A stretch of 64,000 bases of DNA from NCBI RefSeq assembly GCF_051014445.1, contig NC_135143.1, positions 7,874,001 to 7,938,000 of the forward strand, in the 5' to 3' direction. The stretch is from Colletes latitarsis (lineage: Eukaryota > Arthropoda > Insecta > Hymenoptera > Colletidae). Below the pieces are notes generated by a model. The model was not told the DNA's origin and made no database searches. It was given only the letters and a program-made list of their open reading frames with translations. Both the position numbers and the translations under genes were made by a program. The first letter of the stretch is position 1, and every line of letters starts with the position of its first letter. This document shows, piece after piece, positions 47,489-58,560 of this stretch.

Positions 47489-48480
47489 TATTTCGAAAGT
47501 GATAATTAGTGTAAATTTGATGCAAGGAATACCAAAGACAAGTATGCAAAAAATATTCTATATGAAAATATTATTTATGTATACACTACAAAGACTAGAT
47601 ATTGTTTTTTATATTTTTCTTTGTACATTGCTTATGTTCTATTTCAATTTTTCTTTATTTTATTCAAATATTGTATTTATTTGTGTTATTAAAAATAACA
47701 TAGCAAGTTCTATAAATGTATTAATTTAAAAGTATTATTTACTATACCATACGAACTATAAACTCGACATTTATTCAAAATATAATGTGAAAAATAAAAA
47801 TATTTGATACTTCAATGGTGTACCTATTATTTTATAGCATTTTCAATGACTTCTTTCATTGTAAACGATCTTGTAACACGTAAGTTTAGTGTTGGTTACC
47901 ATTTTACAAAGAAAAGTAAGATTTTTACAAAATGAAAATACTTTTATTTCATAAATTTAACCTCCGAATCACATTTAAACATTTGATAAAATTTTGTCCT
48001 CGTTTTGTGATGTTTCTCATTTCGATCGAGCTTTTTTAATTCCTTGTCATTCAAACTATAGTAAAGGTACTACGGCAAAGGTCGCGATGCGTCCCCAATT
48101 TGGATAGACAGTTAATAACATATTATTTTCCTGTAGCAGTTTGCAAATGCTAGGCGAACTCGTACTGTTGGCAGATATTTCAGTAAACTTCAATCGTATT
48201 GCTCGAGCCGAAGTACGCAGTTATTATTACGATCCACCCGTTTGTTACATATCATAAAATAAATTCAGAACTTTAGAAATGTAATTCTGTTATAACCTCT
48301 GAAGGATTTAGATACCACAGCGGTGAATTTATATCCAGGATATTTAATTTCATATTTGCGTAAATTTAAATATATTTACTTTTCACAGTTCAAATTATAG
48401 CTTCTAAAATAACATAATATAGCTAACCAAACACAAACACGAATAATATATTAATATAAGTTTCAATGTACAGAAAAGTA
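47489..48480. other. AT-rich sequence, no gene recognised
   Basis: Very AT-rich to about 47960 with a 76-codon open frame rich in F, I and Y that shows no coding signature. Nothing was recognised. It lies upstream of the first recognised exon, so it is either intron or 5' flank. Confidence 0.5.
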
Positions 48481-48482
48481 TA

Positions 48483-48720
48483 ACTTTTTCTAAATACAAA
48501 CTGTATTTAGGAGCAAAACTGAACACACATATGACATTTTAACAAAAATAATTTTGTATTCAATATTTGCACGTAGAATACAAAAGAAACAAAATACTTA
48601 CAATTAGTATTATCTATAATCTTCTGGCTTCTCAAACCAAATTTAACATTTGTGATATCGTTATTATTTCATTTTGTATAATTTTTCTTCGTGTAGTCGG
48701 TTTTGCATCGCATTAAGATT
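48483..48720. repeat. Solo terminal region of the Tc1-like element at 49.7-51.0 kb
   Basis: GAGCAAAACTGAACACACAT, ATTTAACATTTGTGATATCG and the intervening sequence match both terminal repeats of 49720-50964 over about 200 bp. No transposase follows. Confidence 0.7.
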
Positions 48721-49249
48721 CTCGGTATTAGAAAGTGTAAACACAGATTTTCTACCTTGATAGTCCATCACTGGTTGTTAGTTTATCATTGTTCGCGCAA
48801 TAACACGCATCAATATAACATCATAAAACCATTATTTAAAGATATAAAGAATAATATTCTTCGCTTTTCAGAAAAAAATGAAAAAATATTTAGACTCCAA
48901 TGAAGGACAATTTGACAAATTTTGTTTCTTTCTTACTAATTTACAAACTTAGTCCTCGTCAATTTAAAAATGTCAATTGGCACGAACGAGACAATCGAAT
49001 AGATATTTAGAAACATTATACAATACTTTAAACATTACCATGAAATTATAGTCATCGATTATACTGATAGAGGATTAGGGATAAAAGGGGTCTCCGCAAA
49101 CTCTCGAACAACAAATAGGAGAAGTCATGGTACGATTTGAGGGCGTTATCTCGTCCCACTTTACAAAGTGATTTTATAGCGACATCAATCAGTAAACGAT
49201 CAGTGTAAAGATTTATCCGAATCGACGTCGTTCCGCGAAATCTTGGATT

Positions 49250-49660
49250 ATCTTTATACGACAGTCGGTCGTTCCAAGGATCTCGTTAGACTCGTGTTTT
49301 TCCTCTCTATTCCTCCCCTTTCTCCCTCTTTGTCCCATCCATATCCTTCTTTGCTGGGTCCCCTCTTCGCTTGGCACCTTTGCCACCAGTTTGGTTCACT
49401 CTTCTCGCCCGGATAAGGGATGAATAATGTACTCCCCGACCTCGGAGCAAACCTCCATGCAGCCTGAATGACAAATCAGTTTGCCGTCCGAGCCAGGTCA
49501 CGAATCGACGTCAGCTTCTCCTTCTGCCTTTTTCCATCCTCCCAACGAGGCTTCTGAATTTGTACAGAACGACGACGAGTTCTGTAGTAGCCCACATCCG
49601 GATTCTACGTCAGCGAGGTCGAGTGCCTCCCACTCCTTTTTTCTTTCCCTTGATTAATCT
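49250..49660. other. CpG-rich patch, no gene recognised
   Basis: GC-richer than surroundings with a pyrimidine-rich run near 49300-49380. A 64-codon open frame on the minus strand has no recognisable domain. Confidence 0.4.
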
Positions 49661-49959
49661 TTAACGCTTTGACGCTTTGGCACTCGAAGTACGCGAGCCT
49701 TGGAATTATTTGTTTGTTTTCAACGAAATTTGTTTTCAACACACATACGACATTTCAACAAAAATAATTTTTTATTCTATATTTTCACGTAAAATACAAA
49801 AGAAATAAAAAACTTAGTATTATGTACAATCTTCTGGCTTTTCAAAACAAATTTAACATTTGTGATGTCATTATTATTTCACTTTGTACAATTTTTTTTT
49901 TGTATAGTCGGTGTTGCACAGCAACTAATTTTTAGTAAACATTTTAGATTTTGGCACAC

Positions 49960-50810
49960 TTAATACTTCGTCCTTAAACCTTTAACCTTGATAATTGTTG
50001 CAATACGTTTATACATACTTAATACTACATTTTCGCAATATTCTGATGTAATAGAATACCATTGTTCTTGCTCTCTGCCCCAAATCAGTTATCGTTGTTT
50101 GTGGAGCATCATATTTATTTTCTAACTTTATTTTTGAATGTGATTTTTGATTCGTCGGAAAAAATTACTTGTTTTCATTGCTCCACATCCCAACTTAACG
50201 CTAGAAACTATCGACAATTATAGTGTATTTATTTGCACCAAACAAAATAAAAAGATAGATACTTGAAGAAATATATAATGGAATGAAAATAAATGTTCAT
50301 TCATTCTCTTATAGAAAACTACGGTAAAGTTTTAGAAATCCAGTCGAGTAAATTTGTAACAATTTTTATTAGAAATTACGGATGAGTCATTCTCACAGTT
50401 TGGTAATTTTAGTGTTAAGTTTTTTTCTCAATTGCTGTAAAACTAGCTTCCTTTAAGGCACTTCCAACTGTTCTTTTACTAATTTTCTTTCCAACATCGC
50501 TTTCTAATAGTTTTGTAGCCACTGATGCTGTTGTTGCAATTTCTGAAGTAATGTATCTTGTCAATCTTCTCTTATTCTGGCAAGACAACAATTTTGGGTG
50601 GCTTGCAAAAGATGCAGGGACTTCATTATAGCATTTTTTTCCGTATTTTATGTGCAACTCCCTGACTAACAGTCTACCAATTACTCGCGTTGATAAATCC
50701 AATTTTAATTGAAAAATGATCAAGTTGTTCACAAAATCTATGTTCACAGTTCCTAATCCTGAGAATTTTAATGCGTTGTAAAACCGATTACACGAAAAAA
50801 AATTATACAA
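49960..50810 (-). pseudogene. Tc1-like transposase pseudogene
   Basis: Read on the minus strand. The N-terminal part, open down to the MITE, holds PKLLSCQNKRRLTRYITSEI, ATKLLESDVGKKISKRTV and ALKEASFTAIEKK, the paired helix-turn-helix regions of Tc1 transposases. After the MITE, WDVEQ-stop-KQVIFSDESKITF contains the first catalytic aspartate. The second and third catalytic motifs are not readable. The C-terminal tail (IATIIKVKGLRTKY, stop near 49970) is recognisable in another frame. Several stops and frameshifts make this non-functional. The true start is uncertain; the methionine at 50810 lies at the edge of the terminal repeat. Confidence 0.8.
50200..50414. mobile_element. TTAA-type MITE inside the Tc1-like element
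   Basis: TTAA at 50196-50199 and 50415-50418. The ends read inward as CGCTAGAAACTATC and CACTAAAATTACC, weakly inverted and of the CACTA-TTAA family. Removing it and one TTAA rejoins the transposase sequence on both sides. No coding sequence. Confidence 0.7.
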
Positions 50811-50966
50811 AGTGAAACAATAATGATATCACAAATGTTAAATTTGTTTTGAAAAACCAGAAGATTGTAAATAAGTATTTTGTTTCTTTTATATTCTACG
50901 TGTAAATATTCGATAAAAAATTATTTTTGTTAAAATGTATGTGTGTTCAGTTTTGCTCTTTACTGT

Positions 50967-51800
50967 AGCATATGTATACTGAGATATGTCCTTTTCTAAA
51001 ATTCGAATGCAATATACGAGGTCTATAAAATTAAATTAAACAAGGAAGACTCATAGATTAAGATATCTGTCATCTTTTTTAATACAAAAAATCGCAGTCT
51101 ACCTACGCTTGGCTCGTTTACGGGCGACTATTTCTTTTACCGGTAGACATTGGAGTGATGTTCTCCACGTACCTTCTTCAAATTTTACATCCGTGAAACG
51201 GTACTTCGCGAACTCGAAACGGTTAATATTAAATTCCCGTGCCTTTGCGCGGGAATATTTCGAAAAATTGTGTCAATCTTCTGTCTGGCTTTGGCGAAGG
51301 CGCATCGCCGCATCGCGTTTTTACATCGAGAACACGTTCGACTCTTCGTCAGCGTTTAGAAACTACGTTTATACTTCAGTGAAAATTCTTCGACAGTTGG
51401 AAACGCGCGCCGTCTGCGGAATTTACGTGGGAAGTAACTTGGGTGAATCATGCTTCTCGACCAAAAATAAAAAAAAAAAGAGAAAAAGAAAAAAGTGAAA
51501 AAAGCGAGCAGAGAAGAAAAACGTATAAAAGGGATTTGAAGTTTACTCACCTGTGCGAGCTATGATTTAACGGAGCCACTGACAGCATAATAATTCCGGG
51601 GATAAAAGTAGCTCGTAAAGCCTCGAGAAATCGAACGAAAAGCGTGAGGCGGGAAGGACGAATTGAGATTTAATTTTACACGAGGCCGGATTCGTTTCGC
51701 GACGTTTTTCTTTGTTTTATGCACCGATACACCCGCGCAACCGTTGCAGGCGTGTAGAAGGCCCGCTTCGAGTGCACCGCAGGGAGTTCGAATGGAGTTT
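50967..51800. other. Non-coding sequence, partly CpG-rich
   Basis: CpG-rich from about 51100. A 129-codon open frame at 51109-51498 ends in a lysine-rich tail from a poly-purine stretch and shows no domain. Nothing else was recognised. Confidence 0.45.
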
Positions 51801-52386
51801 AAATCTGAGATATACGATTTTAGTAATGAGTCGAAACAACGCTTGTAGTTTTCCTTTGCTCCCTTTTTTACGGCTTGACTCTTTAATCTCGTTCCCGAAA
51901 CAAAAAAAATAATCCTGTGGATTCGTTATTTCGGAACAGTTTCGACGAAGGATTCGAATGTCATTTCGGGAAAAATATGAGAAGCGTACGTTCGAGGGTG
52001 AAATTTGTAATAATTTTTGTCTGCTCTGAAAATGGTCGAGATTAAATAAGCTGCACAGCTTTAGTTGGAAATATCATAGGATATTTATATTATAAATCTG
52101 AGATATACGATTTTAGTAATGAGTCGAAACAACGCTTGTAGTTTTCCTTTGCTCCCTTTTTTACGGCTTGACTCTTTAATCTCGTTCCCGAAACAAAAAA
52201 AATAATCCTGAGGATTCGTTATTTCGGCACAGTTTCGACGAAGGATTCGAACGTCATTTCGGGGAAAATATGAGAAGCATACGTTCGAGGGTGAAGTTTG
52301 TAATAATTTTTGTCTGCTCTGAAAATGGTCGAGATTAAATAAGCTGCACAGCTTTAGTTGGAAATATAATAGGATATTTATATTAA
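51801..52386 (+). repeat. Tandem duplication, 2 x 293 bp
   Basis: The second copy starts at 52094 with the same AAATCTGAGATATACGATTT as the first, and the two differ at only a handful of positions. A diverged partial third copy lies at about 53280-53400 (TAATAATTTTTGTCTGCTCT). Near-identity implies a recent duplication or an assembly artefact. Confidence 0.88.
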
Positions 52387-52442
52387 ATGTACTGGAAAGG
52401 AGACAACAATAAGCATACTAGGAGAGTTCATAGAAATATATA

Positions 52443-52816
52443 CAAGGTGTTCGGCCACCCCTGGGAAAAATTTTAATGGGGGATTCTAGAGGCCAAAATA
52501 AGACGAAAATCAAGAATATCAATTTGTTGATGGAGCCTTCGTTAAAAAGTTATTAACAATTAAATTCAAAAATTTCAAATCGTTCTGGAAAAATTATTTT
52601 TGGTTGCGGACCTCAATTACAATCATTTTTGGTGACTAGACATACACTCGAAATCCTGCGCATTTTCGAGAAAAAAATTCAGTACAAGTGGAACTTTACT
52701 CGTTAATAACTTTTTAACGAAGCCTCCATCAACAAATTGATATTCTTGATTTTCGTCTTATTTTAGCCTCTAGAATCTTCCATTAAAATTTTTCCCAGGG
52801 GTGGCCGAACACCCTG
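52443..52816 (+). mobile_element. Modular CAGGGTGTTCGG element, copy g (T-P-T)
   Basis: The minimal P-bearing form: T at 52443-52560, one P at 52572-52682, T at 52695-52816, 374 bp in all. TA is at 52441-52442 and 52817-52818. The right T block and its flanks are intact. Confidence 0.87.
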
Positions 52817-53617
52817 TATACATATACAGAGTGATTAGGAAATTTCTAATTACGGAACATTTATTCCACTTCTTTTATAATATTAGAATAGAAGGTTCAG
52901 AAAAGAAAGTATAATGGTTCGACTGCGGATGTTTATGCATTTATGAGAAATTTTTATTCTCAAAAAGCTACAGTATGCACTTAATATGCAAAAATATAAG
53001 AAACACGAATTATTATATTTAGGGGTTGAGACAATCCTCTACAAAGCTCTCATTTCATTAACTCTATTAATAAACGTATAAATTTGCATAAAGATCCGCA
53101 GTCTAATGAAGGTTTGATTAAGGAGTTGACAATAAATGATGGCTGAATGTATAGTACATTTAGAGGAGAGTAGAATTAAATTATATTACTCTATTAATAC
53201 ACATGAATGCGATTCATACGACGACATTTTCAAAACAAAAATAATCCAGCGTATTTGGGGTAAAATATGAGGGGTCTATAATTGAAACGTACGTTCGACA
53301 CGAGATTGAAGTTCGTAATAATTTTTGTCTGCTCTGAAAATGGCTGAAATTAAATAAACTCTACAGCGTTGGGTGAAAACATCATGGTGTACAGGGAACT
53401 TATCTTAAATTGTATAGGTTCGATTATTTTTTAAGTAGTTGAAGGTAGAGGATTGGAAGGAAAAATACAATGATTCGATTTAATATTTTACGAAGTAGAT
53501 TTTAACATGAAATGGTAGATGAAAAGCGCATATCACTTAATCCTTTCGAATTCAGCAGTAACGTATTCATACGTCTGACAGAGAGTTGAATGAAATTAAA
53601 TAATTATTTTATTAATA

Positions 53618-53795
53618 CGGTGGAACGCCATTCATTCAAACCCGTCGGGACAATTCGTATAACTGGATCGTTCATATAATAGGAGCGTACTAATTCTTCC
53701 CGCTATCTATTGATTTTTCGTTCAAATAAATTCATGTTCAGATAAGTGGAGTTAGTTAACCACGTACTGAACTTATACCAAACCGAGTTCTACTG
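53618..53795. mobile_element. pogo-like MITE, 178 bp
   Basis: TA at 53616-53617 and 53796-53797. The ends read inward as CGGTGGAACGCCATTC and CAGTAGAACTCGGTTTGG, resembling the CAGTAGAAC termini of pogo/Tigger elements. It is non-coding. Confidence 0.6.
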
Positions 53796-53799
53796 TATA

Positions 53800-55830
53800 T
53801 TTTAAAGAACTATACATGTTTAGAAATGACGAGCATAAGAAATTGTGTATTATGATTTTTCTAATCTTACATTTCGATTATTAGGTAGCGTGACCTTTCA
53901 GGAAAAATTAAAAATATATTAATAGATTTTTCCTTTAATTTTCCAAAAAATAAATTAGAGACGCTGTTTAAAAAATATATACTTATTTAAATTTTAACTG
54001 GTATTGTGAGGTACTTTGATACCCCAACGACTAAACTTTATTTTATTTGTAATAAGACAGTTGTGCAAGGAGGTTAGCTGCTTTTTATTTTTAATAGTAT
54101 GTTTTTGACTAGAGAATTGCCCCACGGTGCAAGTTATTGTGAATATACGATAAAACGGTTGGCATTTTGCAAAGATTAGGAAAATATTCAACCACAAATG
54201 GCGTTTTTCGAGAAATATCATTTTTAATATTGGCAATTTAGAGGCACATATAGTAAGACTATAAAAATAAATCGTATTGTATAATATTAAAAATAATCAG
54301 GATAATGGTATGTATCGAGAAAGGCCAATAATACGTAGAGTTCACAGTTTAACGAGTATATAGAGAAAAAAATTAATTTTTCATTAAGATAGTCTTATTT
54401 ACATATGATTGATATGTTAGTCACATTTATACACTGCAAATTTAATTATGAACATAAAATAATTAATTAAAATAAATATGTCCCTGAACATATAATAAAG
54501 GCGAAACAAACTATACATATTTTTAAATACATTTAAACAGAAACAGATAACAAACAGATAAAACAATTACAAACAAATAAAATTCATTGTTTAAATAAAT
54601 TATCTCAAGAAAGGGCACTCAGATGTAGATGAAATTTATACCAATTCAAAGTACATAAAAAGAACTAATTTTAGTACAAGAATAAAAGAATAAAAATGTT
54701 TCATTTTTTTGTAATCCTCTCTGGAATTTGAGGAATACGACAAAAAAGTAATATGATTAGAATCATTGGAAATTATTCATATCTTTAAATGCGAGAATTC
54801 TCATTATTAAAACTAAAACAGAACATTTTAAAGTTATTTTTAAAAAGAACACAAAAATAATAACTTGTAAATGCAGCAAAAATATATTAGATAAATATAT
54901 GCTATCTGTTAACTTGGTGGCTTTGATACGTCTTTGAATACAATTATTAATCCCAATCTGCTATTTATGTTACCAAGTTACGATGTTCACACACTAGAGG
55001 GGTATGTACTGATCAATTTGATGAAGCAAAATACATAATTAAAACGTTCGATATTTTTATTTTTGATCACTGGTCGTGACATTGTGGGGCTGCTCGGTTA
55101 TTGGAGGAGAATCGCGTGTATTTACGAGCCAAAAATTGAACGGGGGTGTTTTTCGCGCGACGGGAAAAGGGGTAGCGGGATAAATCGTTCTTATCTCTCG
55201 AAACCCCATTTCAGATTTGTAAAAGATTCATAGAAATTTCCTGGTCGGAGTGTCTCGACGGGCTGGACGGTTTTTAGATCCTGTAGGGATCAAAAATGTG
55301 AAAAGGGACAACCCGCACATACGGCTGGCCTGTGTCCACAAGCACAGGGTCGCGCGCGCGCAAACAGAACGGAAGAGACACACAATACGGGCGTTCAGGA
55401 TTAGGTTTACTTTGCCCGAGAAGTGGAAACCTGCAGCAGAGAGCTCCCGTAATTGAAGGATAGGACCATCGAAGCAACCGGTTATTTCTCTAGGTAAACA
55501 AGCCAAGAGAAACGGGCAGCCGGTCGGGCGTGCAAAATGAAATATCGCGGAACTTAACGGTACCGATCCTCTTGGTTGCGCGATCCCCAACTGTCCTCGC
55601 CCCGATCCGTACAAATAATACCTCTGCATCCACTAAATGCCTCTCCAAGACGAACAGCGGCTTACGTGCGAACGGGGATGGTTTCCACCTTCGAACGCCA
55701 TTAGTTTTGGACGGAGGAAACGCTGGCAGGGAAATTCGTGAATAAATTAATTCCACAAACGATGCTTTTGAAAGAATTAAGCTCTCCCGGACGAACAGAG
55801 GATAGAAAATATTGCGTTTCTCTCAAAATA
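53800..55830. other. Non-coding sequence, AT-rich then CpG-rich
   Basis: AT-rich to about 55080, then a CpG-rich island to about 55760 with a 133-codon minus-strand open frame (55228-55629) that shows no recognisable domain and no splice context. No gene supported. Confidence 0.5.
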
Positions 55831-56389
55831 CAGGGTGTTCGGCCATCTCTGGGAAAAAGTTTAATGGGAGATTCTAGAGGCCAAAATAGGACGAAAATCA
55901 AGAATATCAATTTGTTGATTGAGGCTTTGTTAGAAAGTTATTGACGTTTAGACCTTACATCTTATGTATTTTTTTAGCCCATTTTTCTGGGGCTATAGAG
56001 CTCCATTAATACGCGTTGTTTGCATTTCGAAACATTAAAATCCTTCAATCCGTCCAGTAGTTATGATTTTTTAAACATACGCGTGAAAATTCGGAGAAAA
56101 TTCTGGCCACACAGTATATTTTCGGTAAAGAATTTTTTTCTCGAAAGTACATAGAATTTTGGGGGTATGTGTATTCACCAAAAATGATGGTAACTGACCC
56201 CCACAACCAAAAATAATTTTTTCAGAATGATTTGAAACTTTTCAATTTGCTGTTCTACAGACCGAACTTTAAACGTTAATAACTTTATAACAAAGCCTCA
56301 ATCAACAAATTGGTATTTTTGATTTTCGTCTTATTTTGACCTCCAGAATCTCTCATTAAAATTTTTCCCAGGGATGGTCGAACACCCTG
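55831..56389 (-). mobile_element. Modular CAGGGTGTTCGG element, copy h (T-P-partial Q-T)
   Basis: T at 55831-55945 and about 56265-56389. On the minus strand P (56125-56240) is followed by the first part of Q (to about 55960), which is truncated after AACGCGTATTAATG. TA precedes at 55829-55830; the right flank is CA. Confidence 0.82.
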
Positions 56390-56538
56390 CATATTAAAAT
56401 ATATTTTTATTTTTAAACACCCTGTATACAGGTTTTAATGTTCAAACTTTGTCGGTCTATTCTATGGCAATAAACGATGCAAAAATATTTATAAACGTAG
56501 GTCGTTTAAAGCTTTATTAAAAAGTTATAACACAAATA

Positions 56539-56754
56539 CGGAATGATTCTTAAAATGAACGTCGATTCAGGGTTGGTCTGCTCATGTTTCGCACAACCGA
56601 AGAAAAGGACAGTTAGTAAGGGAGAATGAGAAAAATGCATTGTCCTTTATTGTCGTCTTTCACGCTTCGCTGACTCGAAGGGGAATGCTACCAATTGGGT
56701 GGGATAGAAATGTTCAACTTACGAATCACGTGTTCATTTTAAGAATCATTATTG
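56539..56754. mobile_element. MITE, 216 bp, AATGATTCTTAA ends
   Basis: TA at 56537-56538 and 56755-56756. The ends read CGGAATGATTCTTAAAATGA and CAATAATGATTCTTAAAATG. It is homologous to 20580-20756 at both ends and in the centre. Non-coding. Confidence 0.72.
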
Positions 56755-56756
56755 TA

Positions 56757-58079
56757 TACGGTTTTCGATTAGAGCGACAAAATTTTTGTTCGATTCATGG
56801 TTAACACAATTCGTCGTTTAATGGAAAAATTCTATAAAAAATAACGTTTTTGTTTTTTTTTTATGTGGAAAACGCCCTTTCTAATGTACAAGATATTAAA
56901 AAAGAAATCGTTACATTTGGTAATTTTATTCCTACATGGAGCTTATTTTGAAAATGAGCGAGGAGAAGATGTACTTTTGAGCAATTATGGTTTATCGTTT
57001 TCTGTTTTGAACATTTCCTAATATAGTTTATTAGATTTCCCAAAAAGTTATATGTTGGGGATTTGGAGTGTAGTCGGTGATAATCGCTCTAGTAGGCTTA
57101 TCGAGTTTGGCGGCGACTAAAGATCCATTGTAACTGAAGATAATCCACGTTTTACAACACTGGAGATTGCTAGGACATAGGAAATATTGATCTACAGCGT
57201 TGAAAATATTTACTCCAACTTACTTAGTTTGGTTTCTAAATACGATGTTTTAGATCCGCATAATTTGAGCGAAAGAAATTTAGTTGATCGAATTTAAACT
57301 TGAAATCCTTTTTTGAAACGTTGTATTAATAAAACATTTTTTAATTAGATTATTGAATCGTCTCACGGGTGAAGATAAATGGATTTATAATAATGTGAAC
57401 AAAAAAACATATTGGAATAAGCTTCAATGATTTACAAGTACGATAACACATCAGATACACAACAATTATCGTGTAATTACAATCTTATTACAGTGTAATT
57501 ATTTTGTAGAAGTAATTGTGGCGAATGTAATCAGATTACATATTGCACAACACTTTTAAATCTCCATAATGTTCGCTCCTAAAGCACAGTTGTTTCGACA
57601 AATTTTAATAATAACGAGTTTCGGGTTTGAAATATTAAAACAAAATTTATTATAATAATTAGGTGGCATTCTGTTTGGAGTTTTGCCATTTCGAAAAACA
57701 TTAGCACGATGCTTACGACTTGATGCATCAAAAGTCAAAGATCGAATTTCGATTTTTGTGAGAATTTTGTTTTGACCTAGAATCCATTCTTATTAAAATT
57801 TATCAGAAATATGACTCTGAAGCAAAAAAAGGTTAGGTAAGATCTGAAGAAGGTAGTAACCTACGCTGTCCTGAATTTTTCTCTTTGAGCAAAGAAAACA
57901 TTCTTCACTAATAAGTTACCTGGGGTTTAATAAATGCTGAATTAATGAATTATAATTTCCTGTGAATTTTTTAGATTGCAGTGACGTTTAATGATAACAT
58001 AGACAATAATTTTGCAAAATAACAAACACACGTCAACAATTTTTTTCATTTCTATGTGTATATTAGGTTCAATACCCAT
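56757..58079. other. Non-coding sequence, no gene recognised
   Basis: AT-rich. Short open frames only, none with a recognisable domain. Confidence 0.5.
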
Positions 58080-58560
58080 TTGTGTTTTTATTTACACGGA
58101 GGAGCGATAGTAATAAGAAATCCGTAGATATGAGACAAATTGATAGAGATAGAAGTAACGATTTAAAGAAATTGCAAACAGATATGAAATTTCCATTACG
58201 AGAGCTAAAAAGATACGTGACAAGTACAACAAACATGGCATAGTATATAATTTGACAAAAACGGGTAAAGCAAGGGAAATTTCAAGAAGAGAAGAGAGAA
58301 TGATAGATTCTTCCATATCAGCACGAGTACTAATATAACTTACTAATATTCGTGAAAGGACAATGAGGAAGGAGGAGACTTAATGAAACTGGTTAAAATA
58401 TGATACAGCAAAAAAACGCTTCATTAATCCTAAGTATCAGAGGAAACGTTTACAGTTTGTTAAACAATAAATAAACAAGTCACTGTCATTTTGAAAAATG
58501 AAACCTGGTTCCATCACATGTTTAAAATATTGTTACAAGTTGTAACACAAAACTCAGTAT
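58080..58560 (+). pseudogene. Tc1-like transposase pseudogene, N-terminal part
   Basis: One frame reads RYEISITRAKKIRDKYNKHG, VYNLTKTGKAREISRREERM and DSSISARVLI before a stop. It continues after stops with LTNIRERTMRKEE, KRFINPKYQRKRLQFVKQ and SFKMKPGS-like pieces. This is the bipartite helix-turn-helix region and linker of a Tc1-like transposase, ending where the first catalytic motif would start. The catalytic core is missing or unreadable, and terminal repeats were not found. It is a third, separate Tc1-type lineage in the window. Confidence 0.7.

Larger units (their letters stand above)
49720..50964 (-). mobile_element. Tc1-like transposon, degraded, with a nested MITE
   Basis: Inverted terminal regions of about 185 bp lie at 49738-49918 and 50782-50964 (AACACACATACGACATTTCA on the left). 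The right end closes with GCTCTTTACTG followed by TA (50965-50966). The left outermost bases are diverged. One transposase relic is encoded on the minus strand, split by the TTAA MITE at 50200-50414. Confidence 0.78.

Noticed and set aside
51109..51498. 129-codon frame with a lysine-rich end
   Set aside because: The tail comes from a purine-rich simple sequence and the remainder has no domain.
55228..55629. 133-codon minus-strand frame considered as an upstream exon of the ADAMTS-like gene
   Set aside because: Its cysteines do not fit the ADAMTS cysteine-rich or TSP1 pattern and the borders lack suitable splice sites in frame.
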